DNA from: Streptomyces sp. CB01249 | GTDB taxonomy: Bacteria; Actinomycetota; Actinomycetes; Streptomycetales; Streptomycetaceae | Length of the DNA: 64,000 nt | Direction: 5' to 3' | Assembly: GCF_001905735.1 (NCBI RefSeq) | Contig: NZ_LISW01000009.1 | Coordinates: 470,666-534,665, forward strand | Part shown: piece by piece, positions 42,794 to 51,569 of the stretch | Layout of the letters: every line of letters starts with the position of its first letter | How positions within the stretch are numbered: position 1 is the stretch's first letter | Translations under genes and position numbers: made by a program | Notes under the pieces: model-generated | Told to the model about the DNA's origin: nothing | Seen by the model: only the letters and a program-made list of their open reading frames with translations | Database searches by the model: none

Positions 42794-44008
42794 TCAGGTC
42801 AGCGCCCCCAGCGGGTCGTCCAGGACCGGCTGCCAGGCCAGTTCCGCCGCCCCGACCAGGCTGTTGTGGTCGAGGGTGCACGGCAGGATCGGCACGCTTC
42901 CGCTGCGGCCCCACAGGCTGCGGTCGGCCACCACGGCCCGCAGCCGCTCGGGGTCGGCGTCGAGCAGGGCGCGGTGCAGCCCGCCGAGGATGATGCGGTC
43001 CGGGTTGAGGATGTTGACGAGACCGGCGAGCCCCAGGCCGAGCCGGTCGATCAGCTCCTCGGCGGCGGTGCGCACGGCCGGGTCCCCGTACTCGTTGCGC
43101 AGCAGGTCCCCGGACTGCTTGAGCAGCGACTCCTCGGGGCCCGGGGTGCGCCCGGCGGCGGTGAGGAAAGCGAGCGGGTCGGTCTCGACGTCCAGGCAGC
43201 CTCGCCCGCCGCAGTGGCAGGGGCGCCCCTCGGGGTTGACGGTGAGGTGGCCGACCTCCAGGGCGAGGCCCGAACTCCCGGTGTGCAGGCGGCCGTCGAG
43301 GACGAGCGCCCCGCCCACGCCCCGGTGTCCGGTGGCGACGCACAGCAGGTGCTGGGCCTCGCGCCCCGCGCCGTGCCGGTGTTCGGCGAGGGCCGCGAGG
43401 TTGACGTCGTTGCCGGTGAACGCCGGTCCCTCGATGCCCGCTTCGCGTACGCAGGTGGCGAAGATCTCGCGGACCGGGGCACCGGCGGGCCAGGCGATGT
43501 GGAGCGGGTTGAGGGCGGTGCCCTCGGGCTCGGCGACCGCCGACGGCACGGCGAGCCCGGCGCCGACGCAGCGCAGTCCGCTCTCCCGCAGCAGCCGTGC
43601 GCAGTGGTCCACGACCTCGCCGATGACCTGGGCCGGGTCGGCGGTGATGGTGACGCTGCCGGGGGCGGTCGCGACGAGCCGGCCGCCGAGGCCGACGAGC
43701 GCGGCGCGGAAGCCGTCCGCGTGCACCTGCGCGGCGACGGCGACCGGGCCGGACTCCCGTACGGCCAGCCGGTGCGAGGGCCGGCCCTGCGAACCCGCCG
43801 CCGAACCGGGGCTGGAGTCGACCCGGATGAGGCCGAGGGCTTCCAGCTCGGCGGCGACCGCGCCCGCCGTCGCGCGGGTGACCCCCAGCTCGGAGGTGAG
43901 GACGGCGCGCGTGGGCGCCCGTCCGGTGTGGACGAGTTCCAGGGCGGGTCCGAGCGCGCTGCGGCCCCTCTCCAACTTCGTCCGGGTGGTGGTCGCCTTG
44001 CCGTTCAT
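42794..44008 (-). CDS. ROK-family transcriptional regulator (NagC/XylR type)
   Basis: A 404-aa protein: N-terminal helix-turn-helix (about 25-65; TSELGVTRATAGAVAAELE) joined to a ROK sugar-sensing domain with the zinc motif GRPCHCGGRGCLD and GHRGVGGALVLDG. The arrangement marks a sugar-responsive repressor rather than a kinase. It is divergent from the MFS transporter at 44153, which it may control. ATG 44008 has GGGAG about ten bases upstream. Confidence 0.87.
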   Translation of the reverse strand: MNGKATTTRTKLERGRSALGPALELVHTGRAPTRAVLTSELGVTRATAGAVAAELEALGLIRVDSSPGSAAGSQGRPSHRLAVRESGPVAVAAQVHADGFRAALVGLGGRLVATAPGSVTITADPAQVIGEVVDHCARLLRESGLRCVGAGLAVPSAVAEPEGTALNPLHIAWPAGAPVREIFATCVREAGIEGPAFTGNDVNLAALAEHRHGAGREAQHLLCVATGHRGVGGALVLDGRLHTGSSGLALEVGHLTVNPEGRPCHCGGRGCLDVETDPLAFLTAAGRTPGPEESLLKQSGDLLRNEYGDPAVRTAAEELIDRLGLGLAGLVNILNPDRIILGGLHRALLDADPERLRAVVADRSLWGRSGSVPILPCTLDHNSLVGAAELAWQPVLDDPLGALT

Positions 44009-44116
44009 GGGGGCGAGTCTCCCATGATCCGGAGGTGCTTCCGACGCCGTGGTGGCCGGCTTGCCCCGGGTGCGCGCCCGGGGGCCTCGCACTTCGGGCC
44101 GGGCGGGACATCCGTC

Positions 44117-44146
44117 TTGCACCGGCCGCCGGGCCACCCCTATGCT
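44117..44146 (+). promoter_or_regulatory. Leaderless promoter of the MFS gene
   Basis: TTGCAC (44117-44122), 18 bases, TATGCT (44141-44146). The transcription start would fall at or next to the GTG at 44153, which has no ribosome site. Confidence 0.65.
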
Positions 44147-44152
44147 GAGTTT

Positions 44153-45376
44153 GTGCCGCAACTAAACAAACTGCGGACGGCACTCCCGGGGGACCTCGGC
44201 GGCAACACCGCCACGCTCTCCTCGGCCCGTCTCCGTACCGCGCTGACCGTGTTCTTCGCCCTCGACGGTTTCCTCTTCGCCGGCTGGGTGGTCCGTATCC
44301 CGGCCATCAAGCACCAGACCGGCGCCTCGGCCGCCACCCTCGGCCTCGCGCTCCTCGGCGTCTCCGCCGGTGCCGTGATCACCATGACGCTCACCGGCCG
44401 GCTCTGCCGCCGGTTCGGCAGCCACGCGGTGACCGTGGCCTGCGGTGTTCTCCTCTCGCTCAGCATCGCGCTGCCCGCCCAGACCCACTCGGCCCTCTCG
44501 CTGGGGCTCGTGCTGCTGGTCTTCGGCGCCGCGTACGGCGGGATGAACGTGGCGATGAACAGCGCCGCGGTGGATCTGGTCGCCGCCCTGCGCCGCCCCG
44601 TGATGCCCAGTTTCCACGCCGCGTTCAGCCTCGGCGGGATGCTCGGCGCGGGGCTCGGCGGTCTCGTCGCGGCCGGTCTCTCGCCCGCGGTGCACCTCTC
44701 CCTCCTGACCGGAATCGGACTGCTCGTCACCGCGCTCGCGGGCCCGGTCCTCCTGCGGTACCCGGCGCCCGTGGTCCCGGAGCGGGCGGACGCCCCGTCC
44801 GCCGCCCGGTCCGGGCAGCGGCTGTCCGGGCGGGCGCGCAAGGTGGTGCTGCTGTTCGGCCTGATCGCGCTCTGCACCGCGTACGGGGAAGGCGCGCTGG
44901 CCGACTGGGGCGCCCTCCACCTGGAACAGGACCTGCACGCCCGTCCCGGGATCGCCGCCGCCGGATACTCGCTGTTCGCGCTGGCCATGACGGCGGGCCG
45001 GCTCAGCGGCACCGCCCTCCTCGAACGCCTCGGGCAGACCCGCACGCTGGTGGCGGGCGGCGCCACGGCGGCCGCCGGGATGCTCCTGGGCGCGCTCGCC
45101 CCGACCGCCTGGCTGGCGCTGCTCGGCTTCGCGGTCACTGGGATCGGTCTCGCCAACATCTTCCCGGTGGCGGTCGGCCGGGCCGGTGAGCTGGCCGGAC
45201 CCGGCGGGGTCGCGGCGGCCTCGACGCTCGGTTACGGCGGGATGCTGCTCGGGCCGCCCGCGATCGGCTTCCTGGCCGACTGGTTCTCGCTGCCGGTGGC
45301 CCTGACCACGGTGGCGGTACTGGCGGGTGCGGCGGCGGCCCTGGGCTACGGAGCCCGCAGGGCGGCACACACCTGA
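44153..45376 (+). CDS. MFS transporter (sugar/drug, YbjJ/FucP-like)
   Basis: A 407-aa protein with 12 membrane helices. FFALDGFLFAGWVVRIPAIK in helix 1 and FGAAYGGMNVAMNSAAVDL in helix 4, together with MPSFHAAFSLGGMLGAGLGG in helix 5, are typical of the YbjJ-like MFS subgroup. The substrate is unknown; the divergent ROK regulator suggests a sugar or sugar derivative. The GTG start matches a leaderless promoter, and the first 24 residues are cytoplasmic. Confidence 0.88.
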   Translation: MPQLNKLRTALPGDLGGNTATLSSARLRTALTVFFALDGFLFAGWVVRIPAIKHQTGASAATLGLALLGVSAGAVITMTLTGRLCRRFGSHAVTVACGVLLSLSIALPAQTHSALSLGLVLLVFGAAYGGMNVAMNSAAVDLVAALRRPVMPSFHAAFSLGGMLGAGLGGLVAAGLSPAVHLSLLTGIGLLVTALAGPVLLRYPAPVVPERADAPSAARSGQRLSGRARKVVLLFGLIALCTAYGEGALADWGALHLEQDLHARPGIAAAGYSLFALAMTAGRLSGTALLERLGQTRTLVAGGATAAAGMLLGALAPTAWLALLGFAVTGIGLANIFPVAVGRAGELAGPGGVAAASTLGYGGMLLGPPAIGFLADWFSLPVALTTVAVLAGAAAALGYGARRAAHT

Positions 45377-45456
45377 CCGAATGAGTAGCGGTACTCAGGC
45401 AGGAACGATTCCCCGCGCGCACGATGGAGGGACAGCCGTCCAAGGGGGAACACACC

Positions 45457-45828
45457 ATGAACAAGCCGTCCATCGACCAGCAGTCGCTCCGCACGCTCGC
45501 ACGGCTCACCTTCGGGAACGCCGCGTCCCTGGTCTACCTGGGCGCGGTCGCCGCGGCCGCCGTGTTCGTCACCGTGGACACCCTGCTGGTCACCCATGAC
45601 GACGCCTCGTTCGCCGGTGTCTGGCTGTTCCTGCTGGCGGCACCGACCGTGTTCCTGTTCCTGCTCGGCGGCTCGATGGCCGGGGCGGAATCCTTCGGCC
45701 CGGCCTGGTTCATGTACCTGGCGCTGACGGTGTCCGTGCTGGTGCAGTCGCTGGCGCTGGGCTGGTTCGTCCGGCTGGTACGCGGCGGTGCCCGCCGGAG
45801 CCGCACGGCCCACCCCCAGGGAGCCTGA
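45457..45828 (+). CDS. Small four-helix membrane protein
   Basis: A 123-aa protein with three to four membrane helices (about 22-42, 52-72, 82-105). The opening LRTLARLTFGNAASLVYLGAV resembles the Streptomyces SCO4225-type membrane family, which I recall but cannot confirm. ATG 45457 follows GGGGGAA. Function unknown. Confidence 0.72.
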   Translation: MNKPSIDQQSLRTLARLTFGNAASLVYLGAVAAAAVFVTVDTLLVTHDDASFAGVWLFLLAAPTVFLFLLGGSMAGAESFGPAWFMYLALTVSVLVQSLALGWFVRLVRGGARRSRTAHPQGA

Positions 45829-45871
45829 CCGGACGGCCCTCCGGGCCCCGCCCGGCTGGCACAATCCGTCC

Positions 45872-46627
45872 ATGAAGATCACGGAACACATAACGGCCCT
45901 GGCCGCCGAGGGCCGCCTGCTGGCGGACGCGGCCGGTGAGGCGGGCCCCGGGGCCCCCGTGCCGACCTGCCCCGACTGGCAGGTGCGCGACCTGCTCAGG
46001 CACACCGCGATGGTGCACGCCTGGGCCGCCGCCTTCGTCCGCGAGGGCCACACCTCGTACGTCCCCGACGGCGGCGAACCGGAGCTGGACGGACCGGAGC
46101 TGCTGGCCCACTTCCGCGCGGGGCACCGGCTCCTGGTGGAGACGCTGGAGAAGGCGCCGCGGGACGTGGAGTGCTGGTCGTTCCTCCCGGCGCCCTCGCC
46201 GCTCGCCTTCTGGGCCCGCCGCCAGGCTCATGAGACGACGATCCACCGGGTGGACGCCGAGTCCGCGCGCGGTGGCGAGCTCTCCCCCGTCCCGCCCGCC
46301 CTCGCGCTGGACGGCATCGACGAACTGCTGCGGGGGATGCACGCCCGCCCGAAGAGCCGGGTGCGCACCGGGACCCCGCGCACGCTGCGGATCCGCGCGA
46401 CGGACACGGACGCGGTGTGGACCGTACGGCTGTCCGCCGAGGCGCCGGTGGCGGTGCGCGAGGAGGCGCCGGACCCGAAGTCCGCCGTGGACTGCGAGCT
46501 GAGCGGCCCGGCCGGGACGCTCTACCTCGCCCTGTGGAACCGGCTTCCGCTCACGGCCCTCACGGTGACGGGCGACGAGGAGCCGGCCCGGATCTGGCGC
46601 GACAACTCCTCGATCACCTGGTCGTGA
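45872..46627 (+). CDS. Maleylpyruvate isomerase-family mycothiol-dependent enzyme
   Basis: A 251-aa DinB-like four-helix-bundle protein. The metal-binding residues of the mycothiol-dependent family are visible: His in LLRHTAMVHAW (about 50) and the HETTIHRVDAE run (about 125), followed by an SCP2-like C-terminal domain. Mycothiol is the actinobacterial low-molecular-weight thiol. The specific reaction is unknown. ATG 45872 is close behind the upstream gene. Confidence 0.85.
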   Translation: MKITEHITALAAEGRLLADAAGEAGPGAPVPTCPDWQVRDLLRHTAMVHAWAAAFVREGHTSYVPDGGEPELDGPELLAHFRAGHRLLVETLEKAPRDVECWSFLPAPSPLAFWARRQAHETTIHRVDAESARGGELSPVPPALALDGIDELLRGMHARPKSRVRTGTPRTLRIRATDTDAVWTVRLSAEAPVAVREEAPDPKSAVDCELSGPAGTLYLALWNRLPLTALTVTGDEEPARIWRDNSSITWS

Positions 46628-46641
46628 CGCGGTAGCCGGAC

Positions 46642-47355
46642 TCAGCCGCGCGGGCCCAGGAGGCCCACCGTGCGGGCGAGTTCCGTGACGGCCTGGCGGA
46701 AGAAGACCTCGCGGGCCGCCACCACCCGGTTGAACTGGCCGAACACCTCGAAGGAGATCAGCCCGAACAGCTGGGACCAGGCCGCGACCAGCGGGGCGGC
46801 CACCGCCGGAGCCAGCCCGGGGGCCACATCGGCGGCGAGCCGTTCGGCCTCCGGGCGCAGTTCGTCCGGGAGCGGTGGAAGCGCCAGGCCCTCGTCGCGG
46901 CGGGCCTCCTCCACGATGCCGATGAGCACCATGCCGACGCGTGCGGCGGGGCCGACGGTGTCCTGCGGCGCCGAATAACCGGGCACGGGCGAGCCGTAGA
47001 TGAGCGCGTACTCGTGCGGGTGGGCCAGCGCCCAGTCGCGTACGGCACAGGCGACCGCGACCCAGCGGGTGAGACCGGTGACGGGGGCGCCGGGTGACGC
47101 GGCGGCGGCGCGGTGGGCACGCTCGGCGGCCTCCCCGACCGCGTCGTACGCGTCGACGATGAGAGCGGTCAGCAGGTCGTCCCGGCTGGGGAAGTAGCGG
47201 TAGAGGGCCGAGGAGACCATGCCCAGCTCGCGCGCGACGGCGCGCAGCGACAGCTTCGCCGCGCCCTCGGCGGCGAGCTGCTTCCTCGCCTCGTCCTTGA
47301 TGGCGGCGGTGACCTCGATACGGGCCCGTTCCCTGGCTCCCCGGATAGCGCTCAT
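46642..47355 (-). CDS. TetR-family regulator with twin operators
   Basis: A 237-aa repressor with helix-turn-helix SLRAVARELGMVSSALYRYF (about 36-55) and a C-terminal TetR_C-type domain ending LFGLISFEVFGQFNRVV. ATG 47355 follows the standard N-terminal layout. It is divergent from the F420-type reductase at 47495, and two identical 6-base-arm palindromes occupy the gap, so it probably regulates both genes. The stop is 15 bases from the convergent mycothiol-enzyme stop. Confidence 0.88.
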   Translation of the reverse strand: MSAIRGARERARIEVTAAIKDEARKQLAAEGAAKLSLRAVARELGMVSSALYRYFPSRDDLLTALIVDAYDAVGEAAERAHRAAAASPGAPVTGLTRWVAVACAVRDWALAHPHEYALIYGSPVPGYSAPQDTVGPAARVGMVLIGIVEEARRDEGLALPPLPDELRPEAERLAADVAPGLAPAVAAPLVAAWSQLFGLISFEVFGQFNRVVAAREVFFRQAVTELARTVGLLGPRG

Positions 47356-47397
47356 AGGGCTCAGTCTGCCATGCGCGCAGAGCAGCGACCAATAACG

Positions 47398-47410
47398 AGA
47401 GCAGTGCTCT
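47398..47410. promoter_or_regulatory. Operator 1 of the TetR pair
   Basis: AGAGCAGTGCTCT, an interrupted palindrome with 6-base arms, lies nearest the regulator start (47355). Confidence 0.72.
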
Positions 47411-47448
47411 TGCTTTTGAGCGCCGCTTCCGTGCACACTGATCTCAAG

Positions 47449-47465
47449 CGAGAGCACTGCTCTCG
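47449..47465. promoter_or_regulatory. Operator 2 of the TetR pair
   Basis: CGAGAGCACTGCTCTCG is a perfect 8-base-arm palindrome with the same core as operator 1. Its centre is 53 bases (about five helical turns) from that of operator 1, so both faces align. Confidence 0.75.
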
Positions 47466-47494
47466 AAAATGTTCTCCACCGTGGGGGTCACACC

Positions 47495-47953
47495 ATGTCG
47501 CAGACGCAGCCGTACTACCTGCAGGGCAGCCCGCTCAACGTCCGCTTCAACAGCCTGGTCGGCTGGCTCGCGCGGCACGGAATCAGCCTGCTCGGCTCGC
47601 AGGAGCTGTCGGTGCGGGGCCGCAAGAGCGGCAAGATGCAGCGCGTCCCGGTCAACCCGCACACCTACGAGGGTGTGCGGTACCTGGTCTCCGCCCGGGG
47701 GCACTCGCAGTGGGTGCGCAACATGCGGGCGGCGGGCGGCGGGGAGCTGCGCCGCGGCCGCAGGACGCGGCCGTTCTCGGCGGTGGAGATCGCGGACGAC
47801 GCGCACAAGGCGACCGTCATCCGCGCGTACCTGGAGCGGTGGGGCTGGGAGGTCAACCAGTACTTCCAGGGCGTCACGGCGAAGTCCACGGACGCCGAGA
47901 TCCTGGCGGCCTGCCCGGACCACCCGGTCTTCCGGATCAGCGAGGAGGGCTGA
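47495..47953 (+). CDS. Nitroreductase-family deazaflavin (F420)-dependent oxidoreductase
   Basis: A 152-aa split-barrel protein of the Ddn/FDOR-A group. The pattern LGSQELSVRGRKSGKMQRVPVN and YLVSARGHSQWVRNMRAAG matches F420-dependent reductases such as mycobacterial Ddn. These reduce nitro- and enone compounds using F420H2. RBS GGGGG precedes the ATG. It is controlled by the divergent TetR gene through two palindromes. Confidence 0.86.
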   Translation: MSQTQPYYLQGSPLNVRFNSLVGWLARHGISLLGSQELSVRGRKSGKMQRVPVNPHTYEGVRYLVSARGHSQWVRNMRAAGGGELRRGRRTRPFSAVEIADDAHKATVIRAYLERWGWEVNQYFQGVTAKSTDAEILAACPDHPVFRISEEG

Positions 47954-47978
47954 CGCACCGGACGGCGCGTCAGCCCTC
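47945..47978. terminator. Hairpin shared by convergent F420-type and flavoprotein genes
   Basis: GAGGGCTGACGC pairs with GCGTCAGCCCTC (12 bp) around ten bases; the stem includes the TGA at 47951-47953. Confidence 0.75.
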
Positions 47979-48003
47979 GTGGAACCGGACCGCGGAAGCG
48001 GCC

Positions 48004-49263
48004 CTAACGGTCCATCGCCGAGAGCGCCCGCTGGGCCAGCGGGTGCGAACGGACCAGCTCGGCCAGCGAGGTCGTGCCGCGCGTGATGCCCGCGAACGCG
48101 TTCCACGCCGGGCGGAAGCCCGTCAGGACGGCGTGCAGCACGCCCGGGCGCCGCTCGAACAGCTTCAGCATGCGCCGGCCCACGCTCATCTCGACGCCGA
48201 GCCCGGCCTTGATGGCGAAGGCGTAGTTGAGCGCCTGGCGGCGGGCATCCACCGCGTCGTGCGCCTCCGCGACGCGCACCGCCCACTCACCGGCGAGCCG
48301 TCCCGAGCGCAGCGCGAAGGAAATGCCCTCGCGGGTCCACGGCTCCAGCAGCCCGGCCGCGTCACCGCACACCAGCACCCGGCCGCGCGAGAGCGGGGAG
48401 TCCTCGCTGCGGCAGCGCGTGAGGTGGCCGGAGGAGATCTTCGGCTCGAAGCCGGCGAGGCCGAGCCGCGCGACGAAGTCCTCCAGATACCGCTTGGTGC
48501 CGGCGCCGTCGCCGCGGGCGGAGATCACGCCGACCGTCAGGGTGTCGCCCTTGGGGAAGACCCAGCCGTAACTGCCGGGCATCGGGCCCCAGTCGATGAG
48601 GACGCGGCCCGCCCAGTCCTCCGCCACGGTGGGCGGCACCGGGATCTCCGCCTCCAGGCCGAGGTCGACCTGGTCCAGCTTGACCCCGACATGGGCTCCT
48701 ATCCGCCCCGCGCTGCCGTCCGCGCCGACCACCGCACGGGCCAGGACGGTCTCGCCGCCGGCCAGCACGACCGCGACCGTGCGCCGGTCGGGCACCGCGG
48801 CACCGTGCTGCTCCACCCGCGAGACGGTCGCCCCGGTGCGCAGTTCGGCACCGGCCTTCTGCGCCTGCTCGACCAGCCCCGCGTCGAACTCGGGGCGGTT
48901 GATGAGGCCGAAGAGCATCCGCTTGGAGCGGCGGGTGCGCGCCAGTCTGCCGTTGAGCGAGAAGGTGACCGCGTGGATCCGGTCCTTCAGGGGCAGTTCG
49001 AACCCGGGTGGCAGGGCGTCGCGCGAAAATCCGATGATGCCGCCGCCGCACGTCTTGTAGCGCGGCAGCTCCGCCTTCTCCAGGAGCAGTACCTTACGGC
49101 CGGCGACGGCCGCCGCGTATGCCGCGGAGGCTCCCGCCGGTCCGGCGCCGACTACGACGACGTCCCACACGGACGACTCTTCGTGCTCATGTCCGGCGTC
49201 TGCGTTCTCGCTGCTCACGATGTGCTTCTGCTCCCGATCCGACCAGTGGCCCAAGCTGCTCAC
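48004..49263 (-). CDS. Geranylgeranyl reductase-family FAD oxidoreductase
   Basis: A 419-aa flavoprotein. It starts with Rossmann GxGxxG in VVVVGAGPAGASAAYAAA (about 34-51), continues with KTCGGGI near 70, and has the second FAD motif VCGDAAGLLEPWTREGISF near 300. This layout belongs to the geranylgeranyl reductase family, which saturates isoprenoid double bonds, often of menaquinone or lipids. GTG 49263 (AGGA four bases upstream) or GTG 49218 could be the start. The actual lipid substrate is unknown. Confidence 0.85.
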   Translation of the reverse strand: MSSLGHWSDREQKHIVSSENADAGHEHEESSVWDVVVVGAGPAGASAAYAAAVAGRKVLLLEKAELPRYKTCGGGIIGFSRDALPPGFELPLKDRIHAVTFSLNGRLARTRRSKRMLFGLINRPEFDAGLVEQAQKAGAELRTGATVSRVEQHGAAVPDRRTVAVVLAGGETVLARAVVGADGSAGRIGAHVGVKLDQVDLGLEAEIPVPPTVAEDWAGRVLIDWGPMPGSYGWVFPKGDTLTVGVISARGDGAGTKRYLEDFVARLGLAGFEPKISSGHLTRCRSEDSPLSRGRVLVCGDAAGLLEPWTREGISFALRSGRLAGEWAVRVAEAHDAVDARRQALNYAFAIKAGLGVEMSVGRRMLKLFERRPGVLHAVLTGFRPAWNAFAGITRGTTSLAELVRSHPLAQRALSAMDR

Positions 49264-49402
49264 GGCATCCTACGGCGCGTTGTGGCCGAGAACCGCTGTG
49301 GGAGGATCGGCCGAGTCTCCGACGTACCCGCGACGCCGCACTCCAGGCGGGCGAGTAACCGGAAACGTACACATAACGTCGCACCTACCAGGAGCGTGCC
49401 CC

Positions 49403-50767
49403 ATGACCGGCCACCCGATTCCCGAGACCATCGCCTCGCTGATGCCCCGCGCCAAGGCGGAGCTGACCGAGCTGGTGGCCTTCCAGTCGGTGGCGGACCC
49501 CGCGGTCTATCCGAAGAGCGAGTGCGAGGGCGCCGCCGAGTGGGTCGCGGCCGCGCTGCGCGCCGAGGGCTTCCAGGACGTGGCCCTGCTCGACACCCCG
49601 GACGGCAGCCAGTCCGTCTACGGCTTCCTGCCCGGGCCGGAGGGCGCGCCGACCGTGCTGCTCTACGCGCACTACGACGTGCAGCCGCCGCTGGACGAGG
49701 ATGCCTGGATCTCCCCGCCGTTCGAGCTGACGGAGCGTGACGGGCGCTGGTTCGGCCGGGGCTCGGCCGACTGCAAGGGCGGCTTCATCATGCATCTCCT
49801 CGCGCTGCGCGCCCTGAAGGCGGACGGCGGGGTGCCCGTCTCGGTCAAGGTGATCGTGGAGGGTTCGGAGGAGCAGGGCACCGGCGGTCTGGAGCGGTAC
49901 GCCGAGGCGCACCCCGGGCTGCTGGCGGCCGACACCATCGTGATCGGCGACACCGGCAACTTCCGGGTGGGGCTGCCGACCGTGACCTCGACGCTGCGCG
50001 GCATGACGATGCTGCGGGTCCAGCTGGACACGCTGGAGGGCAACCTGCACTCCGGCCAGTTCGGCGGTGCCGCGCCCGACGCGCTCGCCGCGATGATCCA
50101 GCTGCTCGCCTCGCTGCGCGCCGAGGACGGCTCGACCACGGTCGACGGGCTGACCGCGGACGAGGAATGGGACGGACTGCAGTACCCGGAGGAGGAGTTC
50201 CGCAAGGACGCCAAGGTCCTCGACGGGGTCGGGCTCATCGGCACGGGCACGGTCGCCGACCGGATCTGGGCGCGGCCGGCCGTCACCGTGATCGGCATCG
50301 ACTGCCCGGCCGTGGTCGGCGCGACCCCCTCCGTGCAGGCGAGCGCCCGCGCCCAGATCAGTCTGCGGGTGCCGCCGGGGCAGAACGCGGACGAGGCGAC
50401 GAAGCTGCTCACCGCGCACCTGCTCGCGCACACCCCGTGGGGCGCGAAGGTCTCGGTCGATCAGGTCGGCCAGGGCCAGCCGTTCCGCGCGGACATCGCG
50501 AGCCCGGCGTACACCGCGATGGCCGACGCCATGCGGGTCGCGTACCCGGGCCAGGAGATGCAGTCCTCCGGCATGGGCGGCTCGATCCCGCTGTGCAACA
50601 CCCTGGCCGGGCTGTACCCGGACGCGGAGATCCTGCTGATCGGGCTCAGCGAGCCGGAGGCGCAGATCCACGCGGTGAACGAGAGCGTGTCGCCCGAGGA
50701 GCTGGAGCGGCTGTCGGTGACCGAGGCGCTGTTCCTGCGCAACTACGCGGCGTCCAAGGCGGTCTGA
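49403..50767 (+). CDS. M20-family dipeptidase / metallopeptidase
   Basis: A 454-aa zinc peptidase. LLYAHYDVQPP carries the first His/Asp ligands, RGSADCKGGF the bridging Asp, EGSEEQGTGG the catalytic Glu pair and SGMGGSIPLCNTLAG the late region; the lid domain lies around 190-330. Proteins of this architecture cleave dipeptides or N-acyl amino acids. AGGAG precedes the ATG at 49403. It stands alone between the flavoprotein (divergent) and the MBL hydrolase. Confidence 0.9.
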   Translation: MTGHPIPETIASLMPRAKAELTELVAFQSVADPAVYPKSECEGAAEWVAAALRAEGFQDVALLDTPDGSQSVYGFLPGPEGAPTVLLYAHYDVQPPLDEDAWISPPFELTERDGRWFGRGSADCKGGFIMHLLALRALKADGGVPVSVKVIVEGSEEQGTGGLERYAEAHPGLLAADTIVIGDTGNFRVGLPTVTSTLRGMTMLRVQLDTLEGNLHSGQFGGAAPDALAAMIQLLASLRAEDGSTTVDGLTADEEWDGLQYPEEEFRKDAKVLDGVGLIGTGTVADRIWARPAVTVIGIDCPAVVGATPSVQASARAQISLRVPPGQNADEATKLLTAHLLAHTPWGAKVSVDQVGQGQPFRADIASPAYTAMADAMRVAYPGQEMQSSGMGGSIPLCNTLAGLYPDAEILLIGLSEPEAQIHAVNESVSPEELERLSVTEALFLRNYAASKAV

Positions 50768-50858
50768 GTCCTCGTCGGGCCCGGGCTACGCGTTGAGCGA
50801 AGCTCGCCGAGAGCGTAGATCCATGCGGTGGCCGGGCGAGGCCGCCTAGGTTCGCCGC

Positions 50859-51569
50859 ATGGATCTCGTAGAGGTGCTTCCGCAGTTGCACATGTTCCGC
50901 TTCCCGATCGGCCAGGCGTATCTCTGGCGCGACGGGACGGAGCTGACCCTGATCGACGCGGGCGACGTGAACGCGGCGCCCGCCATCGAGGAGGCGGTGC
51001 GCGGCCTCGGCCACGACCCCGCCGACCTCGCCCGGATCGTCATCACCCACGGCCACCGGGACCACTACGGCGGCGCCCAGGAGCTGGCCGACCGCCACGG
51101 TGCCGAGATTCTGGCGCACCGGCTGGACGCGCCGGTGATCCGGGGCGAGGAGGAGGTCGGGGAGCCGGTGCTCCTGGACTGGGAACGCCCGCTGTACGAG
51201 CACGCGCTGACCGTTCCCCCGGCTCCCCCGACCCGGGTCGACACCGAGCTGTCCGACGGGGCGGTGCTGCCGTTCGGGGGCGGGGCGCGGGTGGTCCACT
51301 CCCCCGGGCACACACCGGGCTCCATCGGTGTGCATCTGCCCGGGCACGGCGTCCTGTTCACCGGCGACTGCGTGGCCGGGGTGGGACAGGTGATGCTGGG
51401 CGTCTTCAACATCGACCGGGAGCAGGCCGTGGCCTCGTTCCGGAGGCTGGCCGCGCTGGAACCGGCCACGGTCTGCTTCGGCCACGGCGACCCCCTCACC
51501 GAGGACGCCGCCGCGGTGCTGCGGGCCTCAGCCCACGGGGACGCCGGCCTCCAGGTTGAGCACGGCTGA
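50859..51569 (+). CDS. MBL-fold metallo-hydrolase
   Basis: A 236-aa metallo-beta-lactamase-fold hydrolase with THGHRDHYGG (HxHxDH metal site, about 63-72), HSPGHTPGSIG, LFTGDCVAG and a final FGHGDP. The nearest types are glyoxalase II-like or quorum-lactonase-like proteins; function undetermined. TAGGTT lies seven bases before the ATG, so it too may be leaderless. Its 3' end overlaps the convergent gene by 42 bases. Confidence 0.88.
   Translation: MDLVEVLPQLHMFRFPIGQAYLWRDGTELTLIDAGDVNAAPAIEEAVRGLGHDPADLARIVITHGHRDHYGGAQELADRHGAEILAHRLDAPVIRGEEEVGEPVLLDWERPLYEHALTVPPAPPTRVDTELSDGAVLPFGGGARVVHSPGHTPGSIGVHLPGHGVLFTGDCVAGVGQVMLGVFNIDREQAVASFRRLAALEPATVCFGHGDPLTEDAAAVLRASAHGDAGLQVEHG

Noticed and set aside
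48362..49051. Second frame on the minus strand inside the flavoprotein gene
   Set aside because: Arg/Gly-rich out-of-frame translation of the flavoprotein; no independent start site.
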